Source: Diprion similis
Taxonomy: Eukaryota; Arthropoda; Insecta; Hymenoptera; Diprionidae
DNA length: 64,000 bases
Assembly (NCBI RefSeq): GCF_021155765.1
Contig: NC_060114.1
Coordinates: forward strand, 22,240,501 to 22,304,500
Direction: 5' to 3'
Part shown: positions 1 to 11,200 of the stretch, one piece after another
Layout of the letters: each line of letters begins with the position of its first letter
Numbering within the stretch: position 1 is the stretch's first letter
Translations under genes and position numbers: made by a program
The notes under the pieces: model-generated
Told to the model about the DNA's origin: nothing
What the model saw: only the letters and a program-made list of their open reading frames with translations
Database searches by the model: none

Positions 1-2922
1 TCGCTCTTTTCCGAGATTCTTATGCCTATTCACTAAAAATGACCTCACGCGAAAGGACTGGATTGGAAATTTTTTTTACTATACTCCCTCGACGTCGTTG
101 AAATTTTGATTTCATTTATTTCTTTTTAGTACCGAAAAGTCTGTGTTGAAATTCGTTAAAACTAATAAATCTTTCAATTTTCGAATACTAAAATATTTCA
201 CTGCTACTTAATTTTCTCCTTGCTTTATAGCAAACAAAACCTCAAGCGAAACTGGAGGAGTGCGAGACAACATTGAGTACTGCCTCATCGAATCATTAAT
301 TATTTTTTTTTTTTTTCAAGACTATAATTTAAAAAAATTAATCTCATGTAATGTCAGAACTATCGAAGGTCGATAGTAATTTTTTGTAATGATGGCGAAT
401 AGAATTCAGAATAATCGTATCGGTTTAAGATTTAAAAAAAAGTCGAAGAAATATCAATACTTTCACAACACCATTTTGCGCAACACCATTTTGTAAAAAT
501 TGCTACACGCGTCATCGGTTGAAACAACTACAAGTTCTACGACTGCTGCACAACGACTCCTTGGATGCATAAAACCGTTGAACTTTTATCAGCATATTAT
601 ATCGTAGAAGTTTGATTTTACTTTCTATTTTAATTACCCGTGTATGAGCGGTTATTGCAACAACGGAGGGTAGAAAGAAGGAGGCCTCACAGCCGAAATT
701 TCGGCAAATAATAGTTTTGATTCTTGCCAATGACGGCGCTGGCGCAGATTATTCTTGGATTTGTAGTTCGGAGTGGGGGAAACATTGTGTTTTACTTTCA
801 TATACAGACATATATATGTATCGAGAAAAAGCGTTGTGGGCGCCACGTAACCGCGCAAAGAGGAGTTACTATTTTCTTGAGTTTTGGCACCACGTGTAGC
901 GCCGAGTTAGGCCTCCCCTCTATATACTCTCCATAATTGCAACGGAAGATCACGGGTAGGTACATACATACATAAGTTCTGACGCTGAGGAAAAACACAA
1001 TCAGACGTGAATGCGATTGGCGATGAAGTGATATGTGCAAGACGTACTATACTTATGGCGATGGTGAAAAATAGCGAAAGACCACTAACGACGAGTAATG
1101 GTTACGGTAGTATTGATTTACGTATGCGGCTTTCTTGTCAATGTGGTTATACTTTTTTCCGTATACCTTCGAAAAAGTAATGGAAATTAAAACTAAGAAT
1201 TCCAGATCAGAAGTTGTACAGCCAAATTTAGGGGCTAAAACAGATAACATCGTCTAAAATAAAATTGGGTACAGTAAGAATCACGTTCTTCAAAATTTGT
1301 CAAGAAACTGAAAACCCTCGTTAAAGGATCTGACTATACCCTTGCATTAAACACAATTACTCTACATTCAAAACATTTATCAGCTCGAAAATATGAAACA
1401 AAACTTTTTCATTTTTATATATAGCTACAAGATAATTCTACTTCCGAACTGGTCAACAATAAATCTCGGAAAGCAGGGAAGCGATTGATTTGAAATTTGG
1501 ACACAATATATACTTACAAGTGCAGTATCTAAAACGTAGCGTAATATTTTTGTGATAAGTTGATTATTACCGTAATTGAACATTTCTTCGTGAAAATTTT
1601 GCAAGAAATGTTTCTTTTCTGTTTTGTGTTCACCATTTTCACGACTTCAAACAAAAAAAGACGTGCACTACCTCGTAAGCACACTATATTCACGAGAGAA
1701 AGAATCATTGGTCTTTTTCAGATGCGCTATTCTGCAATTTTTCTATCGACTAACAGTTCAGTTTATAATTTTTTAAACCCGTTAATTGCGTTAATTTTTT
1801 TTATCCTACTTGCGGGTTTACAGTTTCATGAAATAAGTGCAACCTCGGAAGATAGCTGTATAGTTATAGTTTTAATATCCTGGAAAAAATCTTGTCTGAT
1901 TTTCTCAACTCGTAGTAAAATAAAATTTGGCAAATTGTGATAATACCAAAGGATCGTCAAAAAAGTAGCCCAGCTGTCACAGAAATTCCGGTATATGCTT
2001 TTTACAAAGAAAAATTAGAAAATATAGGCATTGGTTCATAGAACGATAGCTTAACACGTCAAATGTATCAAACATTCGTTTACAGAGTCTGTATCTTAAA
2101 CCTATAAATTCATTCCCATGTTCTGCATACAAAAATTAATCAAGTGATTTTCAGTACATCTGACGTGCGACGCTTTGCGCAAACGTATACATATACCAAT
2201 ACTTCGTAGCTATAACTCGTGACCACCGATCGGCTGTAATATGTTATGCCTGCGTGTGCTGATAAACGTAAAAATTATACTACACATATTATACAGAGGC
2301 ATATATATGTATGTATTATATGGTCTATATAGATCGGTGACAACAGTGATGCAACTCTGAAAATACAGTTTTTCGGTACTAAACTGTTCAAGATTGATCC
2401 ATTTCGAAACTCTCGACCAGCGATAATTACACTAATCTCAAATCTGATATCTGGCAGTGGGTTTCGCAAGTAAAGAAATGACCCTTTGTTCCTTGATATA
2501 TCTCAGGCTGGTCCTTATTTAGGGTGTTGAAAAAATTTTTCGCCTCAACCCCTCAAATCAACTTCAAATAATTCAAAAACAATTGCCTAAGTTTTTCAGA
2601 TTTTTACCTTAACTCTAAGATAGTCTGAATAAAAATTTGTCAACACTCTAAATACGGACCAGCCTAATATACCTTGTATGATATAGATGTAGATTCGAAC
2701 CTCGCACATCCAAGTATGGTACCTATTCATTCGAAAACGCCATTCTTTACTAATTGTAAATGCGTCACTGTTATCACCGACGCGCGATTATATACCGTGA
2801 CATACAATATATATACGACCTGCAGTCATCGAATCATGACTCCGACGACGATTCGCTTTCCTCTCGTTTTCATTAAATGATATAAAAACCGGAAGGATTG
2901 ATTAGTGTCAAGCATGACTTAC
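1..2922. other. Non-coding stretch at the left edge
   Basis: No open reading frame here has a recognisable domain, sensible composition or a consistent splice context. The stretch is AT-rich, with short poly-A and poly-T runs and one palindromic element at 2505-2665. If the minus-strand exon at 2923-3092 is real, this stretch is its first intron, continuing off the window. I saw no RNA gene. Confidence 0.5.
2505..2665. mobile_element. Short palindromic element (MITE-like)
   Basis: The left end reads aggctggtccttatttaggg and the reverse complement of the right end reads aggctggtccgtatttagag, followed on both sides by tgttga. This gives terminal inverted repeats of about 26 bp with two mismatches on a 161-bp element. 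The AT-rich interior has no ORF. No clear target-site duplication could be fixed, so the superfamily is undetermined. Confidence 0.65.
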
Positions 2923-3092
2923 TGGACGCTGGAGCCGGCTGCGGTGATCGCCGTACGACCGTGTGCTGATCCTGGTGGGGTCCGGTATACTCGTGCCATG
3001 TGTACGTGCTCCGATACTCCGAATGGAGCTGCTGAAACGTACGAACATTGACCCGTCAGCCGTTCACTTTTATGTTGAGCAGTAGTACTCAT
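2923..3092 (-). CDS. Probable first coding exon of an unrecognised minus-strand gene (partial)
   Basis: On the minus strand an ATG at 3092-3090 opens 56 codons plus two bases and ends at a strong donor, gtaagt, at 2922. The peptide starts MSTTAQHKSERLTG and ends near GRTAITAAGSSV. It is rich in Ser, Thr, Ala and Gly, and the DNA is clearly more GC-rich than its surroundings, as expected of a coding exon. A possible acceptor (ttatag on the minus strand) lies about 40 bases upstream of the ATG, so a 5' leader exon could be spliced on. A candidate leader is the minus-strand block at about 5768-5930, which ends in a gtgaga donor. I do not recognise the family. Downstream exons would lie below 2900 or outside the window. 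The call rests on composition and splice signals only. Confidence 0.45.
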
Positions 3093-6000
3093 TGTCAATT
3101 GTATTTTGTTCACACTTTTCAATATACCTATAAGTACATACAACCTGGCAGAAGAACGACGTTACACTGGTGTCGATTGACTCTCTATCTATACCAAATA
3201 TTTTCGTGAGATTGAAGTTACTAACGTTAGCATACCAATGAATGTTTGAGAAAAATAGTTTTTTCGCAACTTCAGGATTGTCTGAAAAAATTGTATAAAC
3301 CGTAATGAGACAAAAACGTTCTCATATTTTTAAAACTCAACTCTTTCAAAATTATTCTAAAATTGCAAAGTGATGATTTTTTCCCTACCGTTCCTCCTTG
3401 TATGTTTCACTATTTCAGATTGTCACCACGAATTGAGTTGGTCAACGAGCCGACAAATGACTAAATGTCTAAATGATAGTGGGAATGCAAAAACACCAAC
3501 TCAACTTCTATCATCCGATTGTAACTTAGTGCGCATACCTTTGATGTGACTTTTATTACTAGACTTCTATGTGAGCTCGCCCGATTCATTCAATAGAATT
3601 GCAATTTCAGATTATTATTATATGAGAATATAGCTTTATAATCATCCCAAGGTTTTGAACGTGAGCATTTGCATTTTATAACATTTGTAGGCCCTCGGAT
3701 CATTTATAGATTGCGCATAGTCGAATCGCCGTTAGGGACCACGAGTTTGTGACGCAATGGTGCCGCAGCCCGCAGAACTGCAGTTTCTTGCGTCCTGCAC
3801 TGCGGGACACACACTTGGACTTCAGGGGCTCGGTCGATCCTGTAACTTTAATTTTCTGCAAGCTCGTATTTTACTATATGTGTCTAGCTCTCTGGTTGGT
3901 CGAGGAATGATTTGGATTAGTCACGGGGTGGTGAAACGTTAAGAATGTGAAAGAAAAGAATTACGATAACAGAATTAAGGAGCTAAAACATATTAAGTAC
4001 AGGAGTGACTCTAGGTGCATAAATTCTAGATTTAGTGGCAACAATAACAATTAGTTGCACCACAATGTCAATAAAATACCAAAGTAATAAAATTTTTTCA
4101 TTTAGATAGCTCTTGGCGTATGGATAACCATTGCTGGAATGATTCAAGACTCTGCAATACAATGATGGGAGCATCTGGTTCAAATCCCGTCATGTAAAAT
4201 ATCATCATAGATGTAAATTCTAAAGATGGTTGAAAATTGGCAATAAGTTTACGAAGTTTCTGAAAATTCCTAAAATCGAACAACGAGCCTGATATACAAT
4301 ACAGTATTAACGGGCGTAAAATTAAAGTAAAACACTGCAGTTGCCCATAGAACAACGTGATTTAATCCGCGGAGCCGATTATATTTGCTTTTCTTTTCTT
4401 CCTTCTCAATTTTCTACTCATATGCCTGTTAAACCCAATTACTATTATAACATTACCGATACTATAGTGTTTGATTATATAGATATGTAGATAGATATCA
4501 GTGGTATTTTTAGTCACGGTTAAAAACGTCGCGTGGTGACCACTGAGCTATACCCTAACTAACAATAAAACGTACTCCCCTACAAGCTGCTGCCGTAGCA
4601 AAGCGTACCAGGGATATAAGGTATTATAGGTACCACAAGTATTGCGGACACAGGTCTCGATAAGAATTCGAACTATTTATGTAATTAGGTATATTAGAAG
4701 TAATAAGTACAGAGATATTGATACCCAGTGGCGGCCGTTAGGCCCATCTCCCACCGCACGGCCAGCTCACATTCTAGCACCTAAACGTAAAATTCAGGAA
4801 AAGTAACCCGTTCGATGTCTCTACGAGGTCAGTTCAACTACATTTAAACCACAAAAACACCGCCTGACAGGACTTCGCACGATAAAACGGGAAAATCTCA
4901 CAAATGTCTAGATCATCTATCGCGAATATCCAATAGCATATCATCGATTGGGATTATTTCTATACTGATGTACGGGGAAGTATAAAAACAGTTATAAGTA
5001 TAGGTCAATGCGTGAAATAGATTGTAAACGACACATACTGCAAAAACGAGGCAGTGGTAGGGGTTGCACATCGGTAGGATACAAACGAGCTAATCGTTCA
5101 AAAGATGTCCTATTTACCGGTACATCCATATGCCTGTAAACTTTTCTATTCAAACTAAATCTCACGCACCTGCATGCTTATGATCATAGTGTACGTTGCC
5201 TACGACGTGCAACGAGGGGAAATAATACGCAATTCGTTGTTCATTCGAATTCGACACCGGGATATTCTAAGAACAGCATACACTGGAAACACAATCAGTG
5301 CTAAATTTCCGCCTGAAGTTGGTCACAGCCGCCATTGTAAATGTCAAACGAATTTGAAAGCGCGCCGTAAAGTCAGCTCGATTAAAACCATGAATATGAA
5401 CTCTGACTGTTTCGTTTTTCACGTGTGATTTAAACGTTTTCGCAACTAGTATGTTAATTTGTCATCATATCTACCTGTAATTAATTCCATTTTCAGTATC
5501 TGTTCGTCTGCGCAAAACCAATGACGAATCCGGAGCGAATTCAACGACACCCAAGCATATTATACGTATATGTATAGATATACTCGCTACACGATATATC
5601 ATTATAGATACACAATTGAAATTTCGAAGTGTAAAATTGCAATGACGTAATAAGATATGCATATTTCCAAACATGTAGGAAGCATCTTATATTCATCTGA
5701 ACATGATATGATACTAATAAATAATCAAATTATACAAGGATAAACAGGGATAATATTATTCTCACCTTGTCTATAGGCATTGAAGGACACGCACGACACA
5801 AGTTCCAAAATGAACCAATCATGAGGTCGGAGTATGTGAGGCAGTAGAACGGTGTGATACGATGCGACTGACGGACAGACGCTAGCGAGCTGCTGACACG
5901 GCAGTCGGTCGGTCTGTCAGTCAAAAGACGACCGCCTTCGCTACGGCGTGAATTTAACCCCGGCTGGACTCCAGGTCCTTGAATTAAACGTTCTACCTCA

Positions 6001-9000
6001 TTTTCTTATTACAAGAAAAAAAAAAAAAAAAATATATATACATATATACATATAGCAAAAAGAAGAACGTAAAACAAGAAACTATTGACTTCCTCTCTCG
6101 CTCTCTCTCACTCTCTCTCCCTCTCTCGCCCCCTCTCTTTCGCTCCCTCACTCGCTCGCTCTCTCTCTCTCTCGTTCTTACTTGCTCTCTTTTTCTCTTG
6201 CTTCCTCCCACTTTCTCCCCGCAATCACTAACTACATACTTCTTTCGTTCGTAGGACAAGAGAGTAGCAGAAAAATTATGTCTAGTTAAAACTATATGGC
6301 ACAAGTGTTCCAACGAATCGTAAAAGTAATCAAGTGAAAAATGGTATAATTTTCAAGTCGAATTATCTAACAATCTAGCTGTGTCACACCTATAACGTGA
6401 TAGGAGAACCCTTACTCCTTGACTAGGAAATATTCACGAGCACAACGTCCTACGTATCCAGGGAGACACTGCCGTCTTTTTCCGGCAAAATGCGCCGACG
6501 GCGTCCGCGTCGCGCGGGTGGAGATCGCTTAGGCGCAGGCGTCCGGCCGCCGGTCGATACTGCCGCAACGCGCTGTGCGCTATGTCTAACACAGCACACG
6601 ATCCTGCTATATAGATGTATGACATACCTGGCGCCACTTTGGCGGATGGTTACCTAGCGTACCCTGCAGGCGTGCCCGACGTCTCTCGATGTACATACAT
6701 ACGTACTAGCAAATAAAATAATTTCGATTCCTTGCAATTTCTGAACAGCATCCCACCCCGCCCCATCTTCCTTGCCTTCTTTCCTGCTCGCGGTTATGAA
6801 TTTTATATTTAATTTTTGCTTTTAAATCGAAATCGAACTCTCCGTTACGTCATCCACTGCATATTACCACTTGTTTCCGAAAAGGATTTTTTCTTTCTAT
6901 CTTCCACTGCTTTTGTTCCCCCAGTTGTTAATTTTTTTCAATATTGTCGGTCGACGGCGCACCCATGCTGGCTTGCAATTATCGCTTTCTTTAAACGGTT
7001 ACATAAGTCGCACGGTGATCCTCCATCCATTCGCGGACTAACGTATGTACTATATGTGTATGCTATGCTATGCTTCCTATAAACGGATGCTACGCCAAGT
7101 TACATGCAGGTAAGGAATTATTACCATTAATGGATCAATGGCATAATTGCAAATATAAATTTCCAAGATCAATGAAGCTCGAGATAACTTATACTGCAGA
7201 TTATTCTCTGCAGGCTGCAGAGAGAGTACGTCGTTGCTGTTTTGTAAAATTTATACACGCAACCGTAAAGATTCGTCCACATTTGAAACTCAGAAATATG
7301 AAAGGAGTGAATGTCCCCCAAGTTCTTCAAAAGCACATTTCAAGTATACCGAATAAAGCAACGTGAAACGTAAATCTAAACTTGCAACTAACAAAACTTC
7401 CAAGGTGTGCCATACACTTGAGAATTTCAGAACTTGACTTTAACCATATTGTTTTAGCCTGCAATGCATTGGTTTGAAATGTTGTAAAATCATACATGTT
7501 TGCATCAACTTTTAGAACTCACGAGATTATTATTCAAATATGGTAAAAGTGTTTCTATTAGACTATAAATATTATAGGATCAATATACAGGATTTTTACC
7601 AATATCAGATGCAACATTTTTCATACGTTGCGAAAGAAATCTTATCTGTACAAAATTGCGTACATAGTACAAAAATGTTGCATACAGTACGTTTGAAATA
7701 TTTCATAAAATTGTACAACCGAAATATTCTCGCGGTCATTGAATTATTTTGATTTATTTGATGCTGCGTGGAGCGTACCGAACATCTGCTTAGACTAGCC
7801 AAGTGGGACCTTATAGGTCTAAAGACGACATTCTGAATGGAGTACTTATTCACAATAGAATGTCACAATTATTGACTCAGATCTCAAACCGTTTTGTGAA
7901 CTGCGACTGTGACGAAACTTATTTTGTAGTGACGTAATTGTAGTTCACACAACCTAGCTCTCTGCATCGTCTACTAATTTATAATGCTTGATACATTTTA
8001 TACGTTTGTAGAAATATTGTATTCAATTATTTTCTAGGGTAACGGGATCGTTTTAAATTTTGGACAATGATAGTATTTGAAACTGTGCTCGTACGTTAGT
8101 TCGAAAAAAATCAGAAAATTGATGTAAAAACGCGGAAAGCATGGGATTTAAGAATTGATAGCATACCACAACCTCAAAGTAAGTGGAAATCTATCCATAG
8201 TATCTTTATTAGTGTTTTCATCCATTTTTCGAACTTGCTTGGGCCTATTCATAAGCACAATTGCAAACACTATTATCTCGCGAAGATTCAAACAGTTTCG
8301 TTCCTCTAGAGATAAAAACACTGTAAAACACGATTTGCTAACCTTCATGATGGTATATTTAACATCTCATTTGTCCCTTTTACGCAACTAGGTAACTATA
8401 TCTGGATAAATGTATGTACAATCTCACTCTAATTCAGTGAGTTGATAATGTAACTTAGACAAGATCCGATGCAATCATCTAACCTGCACCACTGTCTTTA
8501 CAAGTCAAATGAGACTTCAGTTCTGACAGTGCAATGATCTTATACCGTGGAATAATGGAATGTTCTTCATCATATGGAACGAAGATTGGAAAAACATTTT
8601 AAGCTTCGTTCAGATCGCGTTTTAACCAAGTAAGTCGAGTTGAAAATGAAACCGTGGTCGCGAAACCGGGCCAGAGACACTCAAGTAGAAACTGGTCAAC
8701 ATATAAAAAAAAGCTTACCGTCGGAATGGTATATGTGTATACACAGCGGAAAGCTATCGATTGGCGAGTTTCAATCGTCCATATTATATAATGCTATGTT
8801 ATGTAGTGTATAAGAAACGATTTCCTCACCTCTGAAATCATTTCTGTAATTAACACGTTCTACATTGCGGTACGGCTCATTATTCATGGTTGTTCTGCGA
8901 TTATTATACGTACCCTTTGAGGCTTCGAACAATATTTTTATTGGCATATTGGCAATAAATGATGTTTTTGAATAGATACATATCATTACTTCACCTGAAA

Positions 9001-9862
9001 ACTTGCTATGCCTGTGTAAACTAATTTGTTTACAATACTGTGCTTTGCTTCATATTCTTAGAATGCCTTCCAGGCTGCAACTTTGCGGCTTTCTTCTTTC
9101 TGGTGCTAACTTTGAGGTTTTGGATGTATATATATGCTCTAAGCTTTGAAGATTACTAAAGACAACCAGTTATGAGTATCCGTGATATTATCATTAAATA
9201 ACCATATCCTATGAGGAACGGTCAGACCTTTGTCAAATAAGAAAAATCTTATTTTACAATGCCTACTTTTTCTGAGTTATGAAATCCATTCAAACATTGG
9301 CAAATGACAGAACTCATGATTCTAGTACAAGCATTGCACTTATGGATTGACTAAGAAATGTTCGGAGAGATCGTGATAAAATACAAAAAAATACCTGATT
9401 CAGCTGGAGTAGCTGGTCAATTTTGCGAACCTTTCTTATCGTTAGTCAAACTACAAATACACAATCAAGCCATCATTTCCCTAAGTTTAAAGAGGTTTCA
9501 TTACTTGAGAAAAGATAGAATTGTAAAATACAATTTACCGTATTTGACGGAGGTCGACATCACTTTAAAAAGAGCGAGCCTTATGGGGATTTTTCTGCCA
9601 CAAAAAGTCACTAGATCAGCAGATCACTCACGACAGATAGCCTGCGCGCGCTGTGAGAAATGTTGAAGCCGACATTGAAAAGAGAACAATATAGGAGAGT
9701 AAGTTTTCGTCCTTCTAATGAGTGAGTTGGAGGGGGTACGGCAGAGAGCGGTAGTGGGGAGGCTTTGCATCTCTTTGCTTTGCATAATAAACTCACATTT
9801 CTGTTTATCTCGAAATTTTTACCCATCGATCTCTCTTTCTCTCTCTCTCTCTATCTCTCCTT
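3093..9862. other. Long region without a supported gene
   Basis: Only short, unremarkable ORFs occur here. The notable parts are two GC-richer blocks. One at about 5768-5935 could be a minus-strand leader exon ending in the donor gtgaga. The other, at about 6434-6660, is CpG-rich and promoter-like, and a minus-strand ORF crosses it. A CT-rich microsatellite lies at 6094-6200 and poly-A next to TA-type repeats at about 6014-6055. An isolated tRNA-type A-box lies on the minus strand near 4540-4556 without a matching B-box. No transposase or other protein domain was found. Confidence 0.4.
6094..6200. repeat. CT-rich microsatellite
   Basis: An imperfect run of ctctct and ctcgct units lies directly after a poly-A tract and an AT/ACAT-type tract. 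The purine-rich complement produces an artificial Arg/Glu-rich ORF on the minus strand, which should not be read as a protein. Confidence 0.9.
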
Positions 9863-10325
9863 ACCTTGTTTTCGATCTGAAACGAAATGCGAGTTCGATT
9901 CTATACGAATCATCATATGACGTGAGCTTTGTCACATTCAGGAAGGAAGAGGGAAGGAGTCATATCTTCGCCTTACAAAAGTGGGCCACATTCTGATAGG
10001 AAGTTTGTCGTTCCAATAGCGCCGTTCACAACACCGGTTTCGTCTGTTGCAGTGCGCCTGATGGCTGACGATATGAAATAAACTCTCAAGCCCCAATTCT
10101 TTAATTAAAAATTATGCGCCCATGTAGCGCGTTCAAATTTCCGAAGCAACAGACGAAACCAGCGCTGCGAGCGGTGCTATCGGTACTATAAACTCCCGAT
10201 CAGAATGTGTTCCACCTTTGCCATCGGAAAGAGTTCGGAGTTACGTCTTCTCCCCTCTTCCTTCCTGGTCACATAATTTGTATAGAATCAAGCTCGCATT
10301 TTGGTTCGGACCGAAAATGAGTTAG
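9863..10325. mobile_element. Long-arm foldback element
   Basis: The segment is a large imperfect palindrome with arms of about 190 bp. Paired landmarks are gcgagttcgattctatac (left) against gtatagaatcaagctcgc (right), caggaaggaagaggg against ccctcttccttcctgg, cacattctgat against atcagaatgtg, and accggtttcgtctgttgc against gcaacagacgaaaccagc. The middle is AT-rich and no transposase is present. The outermost part matches the ends of the element at 60638-61034, so the two share a terminal-repeat family. It lies about 500 bp upstream of the FCHO TATA box. Confidence 0.75.
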
Positions 10326-10498
10326 ACAGAAGCCCAAGGCATTAATGAACATTGCTGTACATACATTCATACGGTGTCATCAAGCGGGCAGATTTGATGA
10401 TATCGTAAGAGTTTCGCAGCATGCTGTGACTGTATACGGGAATGCGTTTGCAGTGCTGTCAGTATTGGCAGTGAAAAGAGGAACATACCCAAAACCAC

Positions 10499-10696
10499 GG
10501 TGTAAGGAAACAGGCGGCTTCTTGCGCATCACTGCCACATCGGCCATTGAGAACGTGCCCCCACATGACGTCATTCACCATTACCATATAGTTGTCGTGA
10601 CGGTCGTGACGTTATGTGAGGAGTGGTGGGGTGGAGCTATCACGTGACTTTGCTACTGCGCATCACCGTTTAGAGCACACCTCGTTTCCTTACACC
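10499..10696. mobile_element. Short inverted-repeat element upstream of FCHO
   Basis: The element is bounded by a perfect 13-bp inverted repeat, ggtgtaaggaaac and gtttccttacacc. Inside are stretches shared with the inner module at 60729-60901, for example gactttgctactgcgcatc near the right end and a gcgcatcactgcc-type stretch near the left. It has no coding capacity. It ends about 120 bp before the presumed FCHO TATA box, so it could contribute promoter-proximal sequence; that is inference. Confidence 0.7.
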
Positions 10697-10816
10697 ATGC
10701 CCAAAGCCAAAACTACAGCACGACGCTATTTCTCTCGGCTCGCTGCCTCTCTATGCCGTCGAATAGCAAGCGCACGTTCCAGCGCTGTCATCTCCTCTAT
10801 CTCCTACTTCCTGTTG

Positions 10817-10850
10817 TATATAAAAATAAGATAAAAATTATCTCTACGAC
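10817..10850 (+). promoter_or_regulatory. Probable FCHO core promoter (TATA box and start region)
   Basis: A good TATA-type motif, tatataaaaa, lies at 10817-10826. A pyrimidine-flanked start region (around tctctacgac) follows about 25-30 bases downstream. The first FCHO ATG is at 11201, so transcription from here would give a 5' leader of about 350 bases with no intron. That leader contains several upstream ATG codons. No transcript evidence is available. Confidence 0.5.
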
Positions 10851-11200
10851 ACAAGACGGCGGTGCTTGCCATCGCTGCCGTAGTGCCGTCCAGTGCCGTC
10901 TGTGCTATGCGCCTGTGCTCCTGCGGAGCGGAAAGTTGTATAAAGTTGAAGCCGGAACCGTGGGTCAGACAGAGGCGGGTAGTTGTGTAGTGTCAACTGT
11001 CGTGACGCAGGTTCTGCGAATCGTCGGTGGTTGGGGGTGGTTAACTGTATTCATATCGTGAGCGTAACACAAATTGGATTACATTTAGTGTTCATCAGTT
11101 GACGGCAAGAGGCGTGGCAAGAAGTGCAGCATAGCGTGGTGCGAAAGTGGGCGACGGGAGGTTCAGAGTGCATAACATGACGGCCTGACATCCACTCACC

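Noticed and set aside
4168-4200. ggttcaaatcc, a B-box-like sequence on the plus strand
   Set aside because: There is no A-box or clover-leaf pairing upstream within 75 bases.
4098-4355. 85-codon minus-strand ORF
   Set aside because: No domain or conserved motif seen, and an AT-rich composition typical of non-coding sequence.
4530-4560. tRNA-like A-box on the minus strand (tagctcagtgg)
   Set aside because: No anticodon stem or B-box (ggttcgaatcc type) follows at tRNA spacing, so this is not a tRNA gene; at most a worn tRNA-derived fragment.
5993-6313. Arg/Glu-rich minus-strand ORF of 106 codons
   Set aside because: It is the translation of a CT-rich microsatellite.
9358-9666. 102-codon plus-strand ORF
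   Set aside because: No recognisable family, no splice context and no codon bias against its AT-rich surroundings; likely chance.
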